Below, piece after piece: positions 1-8,840 of a DNA stretch of 64,000 nucleotides; within the stretch, counting starts at the first letter, position 1, and each line of letters starts with the position of its first letter. The position numbers were made by a program, and so were the translations under genes. The stretch is from Melioribacteraceae bacterium (lineage in GTDB: Bacteria; Bacteroidota; Ignavibacteria; Ignavibacteriales; Melioribacteraceae): assembly GCA_027030245.1 (NCBI GenBank), contig JALVFE010000016.1:310001-374000 (forward strand), given 5' to 3'. Under the pieces are notes generated by a model, which was not told the origin of the DNA, ran no database searches, and saw only the letters and a list, made by a program, of their open reading frames with translations.

Positions 1-1654
1 TCAATTCAGCTAAACTTAGTCCGGCTAATTTTAACCTTGTATCAAGATATTCTTCAATATTTTTCCACGGGAAATATTTTTGCAATCCTAATTTTTCCCC
101 TAATTTTTTAGCGATCCACCAACCAGGTTTTTGATCGTGTGGCGGATCAACTACCGGTTGCCTTATGGAAACAAATGGTTGTTTAAAATATGGAGCAAAT
201 AAATCGTCGTACCTTTCTAGATAGACCGCTTCGGGCAAAACCACATCGGCGTACCCGGCAATTTCGCTCGGTACAACATCAATTACAACCAACAAATCAA
301 GCTTTTGGATTGCATCTATTGTTTCTTGTGTATTAGGCAACGAATAAAGAATATTAGTACCGTAAACAAACCAACCTTTAATCGGGTAAGGATTTTCCGT
401 AAGAGTTGCTTCTCTTAATCCGGTAGTATAACCTTCCGCACCTCCGAAAGGATATTTTCCTCCGGGATTATCGGCTCTTTCCCGTTCCGGTTTGGGATAA
501 GGAGGATACGGATAAGACGGTATATCAAAAACATCTTGGTTGGTTAAACCGCCTTTTCTGCCCCAGCTTCCGATTAAAGCATTGATTATAGCAAGGGCTC
601 TACCCCTTTGTGTATCATCACCGTACCAAACGGAATGTCTTCCCGGATGAACTAACGTATGGGGGATATATCTTGCAATTTCGTGCGCGGTTTCTCTGAT
701 TAATTCCGGCTCAATACCCGTAATCGGATAAGCCCATTCGGGTGTGTATCCGCTAACTGCGGCTTTCAGTTGTTCAAATCCGAATGTATATTTTTCTACG
801 TAATCTTTATCGTACAGATTTTCCGAAATCAATATGTTAATCCACGTAAGCAGCAATGCCAAATCCGTTCCGGGTTTAATAGGCAGATAATATTTTGCTT
901 TTGTAGCTGCGGTTGACATACGCGGATCAACAACAATAATCGATGCACCCCTTTCGACCGCTTTGGAAAATTCTTGCACTTGTGTGTTGTGCATGTTTTC
1001 GCCGATGTGGGAACCGAACAAAACAATGCACTCGGCATTTTCTATATCCGTACGTTCCGGTCCGCCTACAACATCGCCGTAGGTAATTTCGAATGCTGTG
1101 TCTCTCGGTCCCAGACATTGATCGAACGAAGGAGCCGCAATATTTCTCGTTCCATAAGCTTTTAAGAGATGCTTGAAAAATCCACCGCCGATACCATGAC
1201 TGAAGAACCCAATGGATTCCGGCCCGTATTCATTCTTAATTTTATTCATTTTTTTAGCGATGTAATCCAGAGCTTCATCCCAAGTAACTTGAACCCATTT
1301 TTCTTCGCCCCTTTCGCTTTTACGGATAAGCGGAGCTTTCAATCTATCGGGATCGTAATGGGCGCCAACGCCGCCCGTACCGCGCGGGCAAAGTCTTCCG
1401 TTGCTTAACGGATCTTCCGGATTACCTTCTATTTTCCACAATTTACCGTCTTTAACATAAGCTATCGCGCTGCATTTCCAGAAACACATACTGCAATACG
1501 TCGGGATTTTTTGAATCCCCTTAACTTGCTTTCCGGTTTTTTCTTCGATTTTTTTAGCACCTTTCACAATTCCGCTTGCAGAAGAAAGAGCTGCAGTGGC
1601 AACTATCGAAGCTCCGGAAATTTTTAAGAATCTCCTTCTGGATAAATATGCCAT
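1..1654 (-). CDS. Molybdopterin oxidoreductase, PsrA/PhsA/TtrA/ArrA-type catalytic subunit (3' end cut off by window)
   Basis: This is the catalytic subunit of a periplasmic Mo-bisMGD reductase; the substrate is probably polysulfide, thiosulfate, tetrathionate or arsenate. The N-terminus SRRRFLK followed by a hydrophobic stretch is a twin-arginine signal. A [4Fe-4S] motif C-x2-C-x3-C-x27-C is at residues 54, 57, 61 and 89. Cys180 in FDQC sits where this branch carries its Mo-ligating cysteine. The frame stays open to base 1, so about 551 codons are visible and the C-terminal cofactor domain is missing. The start at 1654 lies 4 bases after the MerR-type gene, so the two are probably cotranscribed. 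The electron-transfer and membrane subunits would be beyond the left edge. The substrate cannot be fixed from this fragment. Confidence 0.88.
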   Translation of the reverse strand, partial: MAYLSRRRFLKISGASIVATAALSSASGIVKGAKKIEEKTGKQVKGIQKIPTYCSMCFWKCSAIAYVKDGKLWKIEGNPEDPLSNGRLCPRGTGGVGAHYDPDRLKAPLIRKSERGEEKWVQVTWDEALDYIAKKMNKIKNEYGPESIGFFSHGIGGGFFKHLLKAYGTRNIAAPSFDQCLGPRDTAFEITYGDVVGGPERTDIENAECIVLFGSHIGENMHNTQVQEFSKAVERGASIIVVDPRMSTAATKAKYYLPIKPGTDLALLLTWINILISENLYDKDYVEKYTFGFEQLKAAVSGYTPEWAYPITGIEPELIRETAHEIARYIPHTLVHPGRHSVWYGDDTQRGRALAIINALIGSWGRKGGLTNQDVFDIPSYPYPPYPKPERERADNPGGKYPFGGAEGYTTGLREATLTENPYPIKGWFVYGTNILYSLPNTQETIDAIQKLDLLVVIDVVPSEIAGYADVVLPEAVYLERYDDLFAPYFKQPFVSIRQPVVDPPHDQKPGWWIAKKLGEKLGLQKYFPWKNIEEYLDTRLKLAGLSLAEL

Positions 1655-1658
1655 TTTT

Positions 1659-2105
1659 CTATTCCGTAATTTTTTGTACTAAAGATTTAATTTTACCGCA
1701 TTGGGTATAGTTCAGATAAACTTCACATTCACGGCAATCCCGATTTTCGCAAATCGTATTCGGATGATTATATGTCCAACAAGGATTTTCGCCACCGTTA
1801 TAGGCACCGCAATTCTTTCTGTCCTCAATTGAACAATTTATAACTTCCCAACAAGGAATCAGAGAATAGATAACCTTAATCCCGTTAATGCTAATACCCT
1901 TGTCTTTCATTGCCTTGCGGATACATTGAATTCTATCTATATCCTTTTTCGAATATACTCTTTGATTTGATTCGGTTTTATGAGGAATTATTAACCCTTC
2001 GTTTTCGTACATCCTTAGTGTAGGAACCGATATTCCCAATAATTTAGCGGCAGCGCTAATCGAAAAAATCGGTTTATCATCGGGTAGAACTACTGAATTA
2101 TCCAT
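1659..2105 (-). CDS. MerR-family regulator with cysteine-rich two-CW tail
   Basis: The protein has 148 residues. Residues about 14-80 form a MerR-type winged helix (SISAAAKLLGISVPTLRMYE, then a QRVY wing). The remaining 60 residues do not match the usual MerR dimerisation helix or effector domain. They carry eight cysteines in the pattern CWE..NC....NC......CW....C...C..C......C, which resembles the two-CW cysteine domain. Such a cluster could bind a metal or an Fe-S centre, so the regulator may sense redox state, sulfur or metal; that is inference. It lies 4 bases upstream of the molybdoenzyme gene and is divergent from the Rieske/cytochrome b pair, so it is a candidate regulator of both units. 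Confidence 0.82.
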   Translation of the reverse strand: MDNSVVLPDDKPIFSISAAAKLLGISVPTLRMYENEGLIIPHKTESNQRVYSKKDIDRIQCIRKAMKDKGISINGIKVIYSLIPCWEVINCSIEDRKNCGAYNGGENPCWTYNHPNTICENRDCRECEVYLNYTQCGKIKSLVQKITE

Positions 2106-2122
2106 TTTTTCTTAATATGAAT

Positions 2123-2144
2123 GTTGATATAAATTTCTATCAAC
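2123..2144. promoter_or_regulatory. Inverted repeat in the divergent promoter region (near merR-like gene)
   Basis: GTTGATA and TATCAAC form a perfect 7-base dyad with an 8-base spacer, 18 bases upstream of the MerR-like start. It is placed like an autoregulatory operator in the 314-base divergent gap 2106-2419. Function is inferred from position only. Confidence 0.35.
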
Positions 2145-2243
2145 TATCTTGCCATGAATAAAAACAGCGTTTTAGCGTTTTTTTAAGTTCAATATCAAGC
2201 GGTTATTATTAAATTTGAGAATAGCAAATCGGATTATCTTTAG

Positions 2244-2275
2244 TTTTAAGATTTTACAGATATCTTGTCTTAAAA
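2244..2275. promoter_or_regulatory. Inverted repeat in the divergent promoter region (towards Rieske gene)
   Basis: TTTTAAGA and TCTTAAAA are perfect 8-base arms separated by 16 bases. The palindrome AGATATCT lies inside the spacer. The element is about 145 bases before the Rieske start, in the same 314-base gap as the dyad at 2123. It could be an operator, but AT-rich DNA gives such dyads by chance fairly often. Confidence 0.25.
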
Positions 2276-2419
2276 ATTTCTGCTAATTTACTACCAGAGA
2301 ATAAAATTCTATTTAGTTTATCAAAGCCCAATTAAATGACATCTAATGGTAACAAAATAAAACCGGCAAAGCTCCTTTAGATTTTTTTTACCTATTTTCG
2401 TTAACTTTAGTATTCAAAT

Positions 2420-2827
2420 ATGAATAATAACAGCAAAATACCACGCAGAAAATTTTTAAAGTCAATAGCAGGATTGCTGGTTATTCCTTCAATTGCGGTC
2501 TGGATTGAATCAATTAAAACCCGGCTGAAAATAAATTTAAAATCAAAAAAAATTGTTTTGCCCCCCGATTTGAATGAGGGAATTGTATTTTACGATGGAT
2601 TGATTGTTAAAAAAAACGGAGAAAATATTAAAATTTTCTCATCTACATGTACCCATCTTGGTTGTAAAATAAATCAAGAAAAGAATAACAGATTCGTATG
2701 TCCTTGCCATGGTTCCCAATTTACATTGAGCGGTGAAGTTGTAAAAGGACCGGCGACAAAAAATCTGATGCAACTTAATTTCACAAAAGATAAAAAAACA
2801 GGAAAAATTATTGTTTATGCCGGATAA
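2420..2827 (+). CDS. Rieske [2Fe-2S] protein of a cytochrome bc-type complex
   Basis: This 135-residue protein is a periplasm-facing iron-sulfur subunit that would take one electron from quinol. The N-terminus has PRRKFLKS and a hydrophobic segment, consistent with a TAT-type signal anchor. The cluster motifs are CTHLGC (Cys77, His79, Cys82) and CPCHGS (Cys94, Cys96, His97), giving two Cys and two His ligands plus the bridging disulfide pair. The stop overlaps the start of the next gene by 11 bases, so translation is probably coupled. The partner cytochrome b is therefore the fused protein downstream. The molybdoenzyme lies on the other side of the shared promoter region. Confidence 0.93.
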   Translation: MNNNSKIPRRKFLKSIAGLLVIPSIAVWIESIKTRLKINLKSKKIVLPPDLNEGIVFYDGLIVKKNGENIKIFSSTCTHLGCKINQEKNNRFVCPCHGSQFTLSGEVVKGPATKNLMQLNFTKDKKTGKIIVYAG

Positions 2828-5597
2828 ACAAAAAAACAATTCGACCGATAAACTTTATTCTAAACTATTCGGTTCAACGTTTGGACATATAGCTTTTGCT
2901 TCTTTTTTCATTGCGGCAATTTCCGGTATATTGTTGGCAATCCCTTTCGATGTGAAAGATCCGTTTAATTCCATTGCTTTAATGTTAATTGCTAATCCGG
3001 CAGCCGAATTTATAAGATCCGTCCATTATTGGAGCGCTCAATTTTTCTTGGTTTTTGCAGTTTTACATATTTGGGATCATTTAAGAAAATCGACAGAAAA
3101 GAAAGTGAAAAAAGGAGTCTGGCTTAGACTTACAATTTCTCTACTCGCGGTTTTTTTCGTAATGATAAGCGGATTCATACTAAAAGGTGACGCCGATAGT
3201 ATTCAAGCAAAGCGTATTTTATCTTCTCTCCTTTTTGAAATTCCTTACTTCGGAAAGTACATCTCATATTCTCTGCTTGGAAATGAAAACAGTTATCAAT
3301 TGATATATGTAAATCATATAGCAACCACAACTATATTTTTATGGTTAATAATTATTGAACATGTGAAATTGGTTTGGTCTAACTTACGATCGACATTATA
3401 TTTTCTGACTTTTATTCTAATTGCCTCCTTCTTTTTTCCGGCAGGATTGCACAATAATTCCGATCCGGTAATGAAAGGACCTTGGTATTTTTTAGGCTTG
3501 CAAGAGTTGTTTCATTATTTCAGTTATCCTTCACTTGTTTTAATCTTTTTTACACTGTTGATAATTTTAATTTGGCGGTTGCCAAAACTTCCGGGAAAAA
3601 TTGGAAACTATTCAAAACAATTTATAATCTATACAGCTATTGCTTACATTATTCTAATTGTCATCGGATATTTTTTCAGAGGAGAAAATTGGGAATTTAC
3701 TTCACCTTTGAAAAACCCTTATTTTACCACCTTCACAACGCCGCTTTTAACCAAATTCCAAAATTATTTTACCGATTTTGATTCCAACAAAGAAATAAAA
3801 ACGGTTTTAGGGCAAAAAGAAGGATGCGTTTATTGCCATACGAATTCAAAGGGTTTTACCGTTTCACATTCTCCTGAAATCATCGGATGTGCTTCTTGTC
3901 ATTTAGGAAATCCCTTTACAATCGATAAGGAGCTTGCACATTATGATATGGTATTAATTCCCGGGAACCTTGGCAACGCTAAATTAACTTGTGGAAACAC
4001 AAATTGTCACCCCGATATTACCGACCGGGTAAACAATTCAATCATGACAACAATGAGCGGAGTTGTCAGCGTCGATAAATTCGTATTCGGCGAATCGGAT
4101 AGTTTGAATAAACTTTATCGAGTAGATGAAATCGGAAACAGTGCAGCAGATATTCATTTGAAAAATTTGTGCGCTTCTTGTCATTTGAGTAAGGAAAAAG
4201 AAAAATTCGAGCCTGTAAATCAACTTTCGCGCGGTGGCGGTTGTATTGCTTGCCATCTCACTTATTCCGGTCAGGCAAAACAGGATTTGAAAGAGTATCT
4301 CACGGTCAATAAAATCAAGGGAATTAATGGTGATACTTTATTTCATCCTGGCATATCGTTAAAAGTTACCAACGAACATTGTTTCGGATGTCATAGCCGT
4401 TCTGGTAGAATTTCCACCAACTACGAAGGTTGGCATGAAACTCAGCTCGATAAATCGGAAGTCAACTCTGATGGTTACAGAGTTTTGCAAGACGAGCGGG
4501 TATTTAAATTTATCACGCCGGATATTCATCACCAAAAAGGATTGGAATGTATTGATTGCCATAATTCATACGAGTTAATGGGCGACGGGAAAATGTATGC
4601 GCACGAGGAAAATCAAACAAAAATCCGGTGTGAAGATTGTCATTTTTCAAATAAGCCTGAAACCATAACTTTCGATAAAATGGATTATGAATCATTAAAA
4701 ATTGTGCGACTGAGAAACTTAGAAATTAATAACCGAAAATTTTTAATTACGAAGAAAGACAGTATTCCTTTGATAAATACTTATGTGGTGCAAAACGATT
4801 CAATTTATCTGATAGGGAAAAATACCAAGAAAGTATTTCCGCTTAAAACTCCCAAGCCGGTTTGTCAGACCGTAGGGGCACACAATAATTTATCATGTAA
4901 CAGCTGTCACACGAGTTGGTCACCGCAATGCGTTGGCTGTCATACTGAATTTATTCCCAATGAAGAAGGAATAAACCACTTAACCGGAAATAAAACGGAA
5001 GGAAGATGGGCGGAAGCATCGGGTGTTTTCTTTGCCGAACCTCCAACTCTTGGAATTGTTGAAAAGGAAACGGCAAGCGGAACGAAAAAGAAAGTGGAAA
5101 CTTTCATACCCGGTATGATATTGACGGTTGATAAAAGTGAGTTTACGAAAAAGAAAGATGATGTAATTTTCAAACGGTTATTCGCTCCTGCCGTTTCCCA
5201 CACAACGGCGGCAAAAGGCAGAACTTGCAAATCATGCCATAACAATCCTGTGGCAATTGGTTACGGTCGCGGTAAATTAATTTACAAGACTGTTAACGGA
5301 AAAGGGGTTTGGGCTTTTGAGTCAACATACGCAAACGATGAAAACGACGGACTTCCGCAAGATGCATGGATTGGATTTTTAGATGCAACAAAGTTGGGAA
5401 AATCCACGAGAACAAATGCACGGTCATTTAACTTAACCGAACAAAAAAGAATACTTACCGTTGGGGCTTGCTTGACTTGCCACAAAGAGAATTCGGAAAT
5501 AATGAAAAAATCGCTGATAGATTTTGATGCTTTACTTAAACAAGTATCGGAAAAATGCATATTGCCGGAATGGAACCCCGGTCTTCAGCAGAAATAA
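2817..5597 (+). CDS. Cytochrome b fused to a 12-heme cytochrome c domain
   Basis: This 926-residue protein joins a quinol-oxidising membrane subunit to a multiheme electron carrier. Residues about 1-290 are a multi-pass cytochrome b with paired heme histidines in SVHYWSAQFF...LHIWDH and VNHIA...IIEHVK, and GPWYFLGLQE in place of the usual PEWY Qo motif. After another membrane helix, residues about 337-889 carry twelve heme c sites: eleven CxxCH and one CxxxxCH (CGNTNCH). ATG 2817 is preferred to TTG 2811 and overlaps the Rieske gene. No separate cytochrome c1 is seen, so the fused domain probably takes its place, passing electrons to a periplasmic acceptor. The final electron acceptor is unknown. 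Confidence 0.92.
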   Translation: MPDKQKNNSTDKLYSKLFGSTFGHIAFASFFIAAISGILLAIPFDVKDPFNSIALMLIANPAAEFIRSVHYWSAQFFLVFAVLHIWDHLRKSTEKKVKKGVWLRLTISLLAVFFVMISGFILKGDADSIQAKRILSSLLFEIPYFGKYISYSLLGNENSYQLIYVNHIATTTIFLWLIIIEHVKLVWSNLRSTLYFLTFILIASFFFPAGLHNNSDPVMKGPWYFLGLQELFHYFSYPSLVLIFFTLLIILIWRLPKLPGKIGNYSKQFIIYTAIAYIILIVIGYFFRGENWEFTSPLKNPYFTTFTTPLLTKFQNYFTDFDSNKEIKTVLGQKEGCVYCHTNSKGFTVSHSPEIIGCASCHLGNPFTIDKELAHYDMVLIPGNLGNAKLTCGNTNCHPDITDRVNNSIMTTMSGVVSVDKFVFGESDSLNKLYRVDEIGNSAADIHLKNLCASCHLSKEKEKFEPVNQLSRGGGCIACHLTYSGQAKQDLKEYLTVNKIKGINGDTLFHPGISLKVTNEHCFGCHSRSGRISTNYEGWHETQLDKSEVNSDGYRVLQDERVFKFITPDIHHQKGLECIDCHNSYELMGDGKMYAHEENQTKIRCEDCHFSNKPETITFDKMDYESLKIVRLRNLEINNRKFLITKKDSIPLINTYVVQNDSIYLIGKNTKKVFPLKTPKPVCQTVGAHNNLSCNSCHTSWSPQCVGCHTEFIPNEEGINHLTGNKTEGRWAEASGVFFAEPPTLGIVEKETASGTKKKVETFIPGMILTVDKSEFTKKKDDVIFKRLFAPAVSHTTAAKGRTCKSCHNNPVAIGYGRGKLIYKTVNGKGVWAFESTYANDENDGLPQDAWIGFLDATKLGKSTRTNARSFNLTEQKRILTVGACLTCHKENSEIMKKSLIDFDALLKQVSEKCILPEWNPGLQQK

Positions 5598-5645
5598 AAA
5601 TTAAATGTGTAGAAAAAACTATTAAGCCGGATTATTTTCCAAGAA

Positions 5646-6218
5646 CTATCTTATTATTCCGATGCTTAATCCTTCGCCGTACATTTGGTCTTTTACTTTT
5701 CTTACGCTTTCTTTAAATAATGCACCGTTGGAGATTATGGTTTTCAATTCTTCTTCGGTAAATTTACCGGATTTTTCCAAAGCCTTATACAATTCGTTCA
5801 TGTACCCGCGAATGATGTAAAAATTACCGAGCTCAAAATAATTATTAATCACACTTACAAATTCAAGCGCATCTACGGCATTTAGTTTTCCGGTGATTTC
5901 TTCTTTATCAACCACAAAGCTCCATAACACTTTTTTCTCGAGATATAAAGCGTAATAAATTTCACTCAGCGGAAAACCTTCGTTAATTCTTTCCACGCCA
6001 ACTTGTTGAAAATACTTAGCCGCATCGTCGTTCGAGGCACCGGTTTGTAACCAATGAAGCAGATTTTCGAATAAGATTTTTCCTTTTGTGCGCAAATCTT
6101 CATCGGACAGGGAGCGGTACGTTTCGAGATATTCGCATTTCTTAACTTCTTGCTCCCACGATTCCGTTAATTTGTCAATGTTTTCTTCTACTATTGCCAT
6201 TAAGCTCTCGTAAACCAT
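5646..6218 (-). CDS. RsbRD N-terminal-like sensor domain protein
   Basis: This 190-residue all-helical soluble protein resembles the N-terminal sensor domain of RsbR-type co-antagonists (RsbRD_N, a globin-like non-heme fold). Seen features are a W....V early helix, an LLHWL helix and the block GVERINEGFPLSEIYYALYLEK. The usual C-terminal STAS domain is absent, so it is a stand-alone domain. A GGAGGTG ribosome binding site precedes the start. It is convergent with the cytochrome b gene, separated by 48 bases. A sensory or partner-switching role is inferred; no partner is nearby. Confidence 0.6.
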   Translation of the reverse strand: MVYESLMAIVEENIDKLTESWEQEVKKCEYLETYRSLSDEDLRTKGKILFENLLHWLQTGASNDDAAKYFQQVGVERINEGFPLSEIYYALYLEKKVLWSFVVDKEEITGKLNAVDALEFVSVINNYFELGNFYIIRGYMNELYKALEKSGKFTEEELKTIISNGALFKESVRKVKDQMYGEGLSIGIIR

Positions 6219-6388
6219 AACACCTCCTTTTTAATCCTATAATAAGATACTTTTTTCCGTTGATTATTTCAATAGAATAAACTTCACATATTTTGAAAAA
6301 CAGTGCGTTAATTTTGTTTCAAATCGGATAAAAAATTCTTTTTATTTTCCGGGAAAAACATTAAATTTTATAAAAACATTTTCATCCA

Positions 6389-6769
6389 ATGTTTAAGAAA
6401 ATTTTTTCCATATCGATAATTTTTGCCTACACGTTAATCATCGGTGCGAATACTTTTGCGTTTTTATACTTTAAGATAAACCAACATTATATTGCGGAAA
6501 ATCTTTGTATTCAAAAAGACGAAGCTGAGAACTTATGTATGGGAAGCTGTTACCTCAAAGCAATCCAGAAACGGTTACACGAGGATGAGAAAAGCGAAAA
6601 AGGCACACAAGCCCCAACCTACAAAGCTCCCGTTCAATTCGAAACCACGTTGAATCATAAAATTAACTTAAGCACGATAGCGAAAAAAGGATTTTTAATT
6701 TTAATAAAAAACGATACCCCCCTCGAGAGAGCTGTTGAACCTCTCACACCTCCGCCGAAAAGCGTTTAA
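6389..6769 (+). CDS. Small membrane protein with CxGxCYL motif, linked to copper receptor
   Basis: This is a 126-residue protein with one N-terminal membrane segment or signal anchor (about residues 5-28). It continues NQHYIAENLC and then CMGSCYLKAIQKRL, giving three cysteines near residues 42-57. The C-terminus is proline-rich (EPLTPPPKSV). Short Bacteroidota proteins with an ENLC...C.G.CYL pattern are often found beside TonB receptors and copper genes, which matches the next gene. The cysteines may bind metal on the periplasmic side; that is inference. The gap to the receptor is 152 bases. Confidence 0.65.
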   Translation: MFKKIFSISIIFAYTLIIGANTFAFLYFKINQHYIAENLCIQKDEAENLCMGSCYLKAIQKRLHEDEKSEKGTQAPTYKAPVQFETTLNHKINLSTIAKKGFLILIKNDTPLERAVEPLTPPPKSV

Positions 6770-6883
6770 GTTCAATCTGTTTATTTGTTATTAATTGCAG
6801 CATACAGTGTTATGAATGTGATAAAAAACAAACAAGTATGCCAGTGAAATTTGTTATCAATTTAATTAATTCAATATATTACT

Positions 6884-6913
6884 ATAATAACTTATAGCAA
6901 TATACGTTATTAT
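6884..6913. promoter_or_regulatory. Dyad just upstream of the TonB receptor ribosome binding site
   Basis: ATAATAAC and GTTATTAT are perfect 8-base arms separated by 14 bases. They end just before the CGGAGGTG ribosome binding site of the receptor gene. The element could be an operator or an mRNA hairpin that affects translation. The AT-rich arms make this tentative. Confidence 0.35.
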
Positions 6914-6921
6914 TCGGAGGT

Positions 6922-8802
6922 GTGATGAAAAATAAATTTATTTATATACTATTTGCTTTGGGATTGGTTTTATTAACATCGCGGTGTGTTCTTGCACAGA
7001 AAGACAGTATTATGATTTATTGGCTAAGCCCAGTGGAAGTTACGGCAAAACAGCAGTTGTTGGGAGATAAAAATATTCCGGTTGAAAAAGATAATCTTTC
7101 CAACATATTGGATAGAAACGGTTTTACTCTGATAAGAAAAGGTGTATTTTTTGCGCAAGATATTTTTGCCGACGGATTCAAGCGCAGTGATATAAATGTT
7201 GTTATTGACGGGGAAAGATATCATAGCGCTTGCCCTAACAGAATGGATTCGCCGTTAACGCGAATCAATCCGCTGGAACTGAAAGAAATTGTTCTGCAAA
7301 AAACTTCAGCGGCGTTGCAAGCAGGTTTAGCGGGAATGGTACAATTCAAACGTCCGTTTCCCAATCAACAGCTAAAAGTTAAAGCCGGACTATCAAAATC
7401 GCTCGGCGCGTTGAACAGTCAGGATATTGCTTTTTCAATAGAAAAATCCCACCATAGAATCAATCTGCGTTATGCTTCGGGTAAGCCGTACAAAAATGCC
7501 GAGGGTAAGAATTTCAACGAACTTTATCCTTACAAAGATAATTTTACTTACACGCTGGCAGAAGGTTCTTTCTACGGCGGTTCGGGAAATTGGAAATATA
7601 CGGCTTCGTTTACTTATACGGAAAACGTTTCATTCCCTTATTTATTAATGGACGAAAGATTAAACAGGGTATTCAACGGTTCGGTAAGTTATAAAGGGAA
7701 TAAAATCTATTTCAATTATACCCGGCATATAATGGATAACGGTCTAAGAAAAAGTCCGACAAATTTATTCATGCAGACGGATGCAAAAAATCTTACGATA
7801 GGCGCCGTTGGTACCAATTACGAAATTTACTACAGAAAATGGGATGATGATAATTTCCTAACTGTTCCCGGTAAATTTCTGATAAAGAATCACTTAATTC
7901 CGGCGGTATCATATTTTTCCGCAGCCGGTTTTCATCAAATGAGTTTGGGCGGATTAAACTTATCCGCAAAACTGGGAGTCGTATATGAAAACTTAGGCGA
8001 CAAAAACAGACTCGATTTCTATAAAGCAATTTATCCGGATGCAAAAGATTCCAGATATTTCCTTACTTTTTCGGCAGCCGCCAATTATATGAAAGCATTC
8101 AACGGCGATCTTGCCGGCGGTGTAATTCTTGAAGCGGCTTCGGATGCGCCGGATATTGAAACTTTATTTATATCGGTTAAAAAACCGGCGATGAAACCGC
8201 AATGGAGCGGAAACCCGGATTTGAAACAACCCGTAAGGGCAACATTCAGAACAATGGTTAAATATAAATCCGGTGAGATTGAATTGTTTGCCACGAAAGT
8301 ATGGAACTACGTTAACCTAACATCGATGAAAACTTCTTCTCTCAAATATTTGACATACAGAAATATTGATGCATACATGTTGGGCATTAATGCTTCGATG
8401 ACGCTAAAATATTTTAACACGGAACTGAATTACATTTACGCTCAAAATAATTCCACGGGAAATCCGCTTTCGGAAATTCCGCCGTTGAGAATAACCACGG
8501 TTCTTAATTCACCGGAGTTATATGGATTTACCGGTTTCATACGTCATACTTATAACGATGCACAAACGCGGATTGACGAAAACTTGCACGAAACTCCCAC
8601 TCCGCAGTGGAACAAATTAGATCTCGGCATTTCGGCCAACTACCGTTATTTAACTTTCACGGTTACGGTCGAAAATATTACCAACGAAAACTATTATCAA
8701 CATTTGTCGTTTGCACGCGACCCGTTTGCATCGAAGATGAAAGTGTTTGAACCCGGAAGAACGGTAAGGTTGAATTTAAGAATAAACAAAATGTTCGAAT
8801 AA
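6922..8802 (+). CDS. TonB-dependent outer-membrane receptor, OprC/NosA-like copper type
   Basis: This is a 626-residue outer-membrane transporter with a signal peptide, a plug domain (about residues 35-130, starting VEVTAK) and a C-terminal barrel. The plug holds the block GERYHSACPNRMDS, close to the NosA/OprC signature. The copper site known from OprC is CxxxM plus HxM. Here Cys104-x3-Met108 and His269-Ile-Met271 are present at similar spacing. The last strand ends in RLNLRINKMFE. Together with the CxGxCYL protein upstream, this points to copper uptake. A terminator shared with the convergent transporter follows. Confidence 0.85.
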   Translation: MMKNKFIYILFALGLVLLTSRCVLAQKDSIMIYWLSPVEVTAKQQLLGDKNIPVEKDNLSNILDRNGFTLIRKGVFFAQDIFADGFKRSDINVVIDGERYHSACPNRMDSPLTRINPLELKEIVLQKTSAALQAGLAGMVQFKRPFPNQQLKVKAGLSKSLGALNSQDIAFSIEKSHHRINLRYASGKPYKNAEGKNFNELYPYKDNFTYTLAEGSFYGGSGNWKYTASFTYTENVSFPYLLMDERLNRVFNGSVSYKGNKIYFNYTRHIMDNGLRKSPTNLFMQTDAKNLTIGAVGTNYEIYYRKWDDDNFLTVPGKFLIKNHLIPAVSYFSAAGFHQMSLGGLNLSAKLGVVYENLGDKNRLDFYKAIYPDAKDSRYFLTFSAAANYMKAFNGDLAGGVILEAASDAPDIETLFISVKKPAMKPQWSGNPDLKQPVRATFRTMVKYKSGEIELFATKVWNYVNLTSMKTSSLKYLTYRNIDAYMLGINASMTLKYFNTELNYIYAQNNSTGNPLSEIPPLRITTVLNSPELYGFTGFIRHTYNDAQTRIDENLHETPTPQWNKLDLGISANYRYLTFTVTVENITNENYYQHLSFARDPFASKMKVFEPGRTVRLNLRINKMFE

Positions 8803-8804
8803 TA

Positions 8805-8833
8805 AAAAAGCGGAAGTTACACTTCCGCTTTTT
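8805..8833. terminator. Bidirectional rho-independent terminator
   Basis: GCGGAAGT and ACTTCCGC (8810-8828) form an 8-bp stem with a TAC loop, flanked by A5 on the left and T5 on the right. It ends transcription of both the TonB receptor and the convergent YeeE-type gene. Confidence 0.9.
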
Positions 8834-8840
8834 GCTTTAA

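Noticed and set aside
829-1408. Several short ORFs on both strands within the molybdoenzyme gene
   Set aside because: They overlap a well-supported TAT-signal molybdopterin enzyme frame and show no domain or ribosome binding site.
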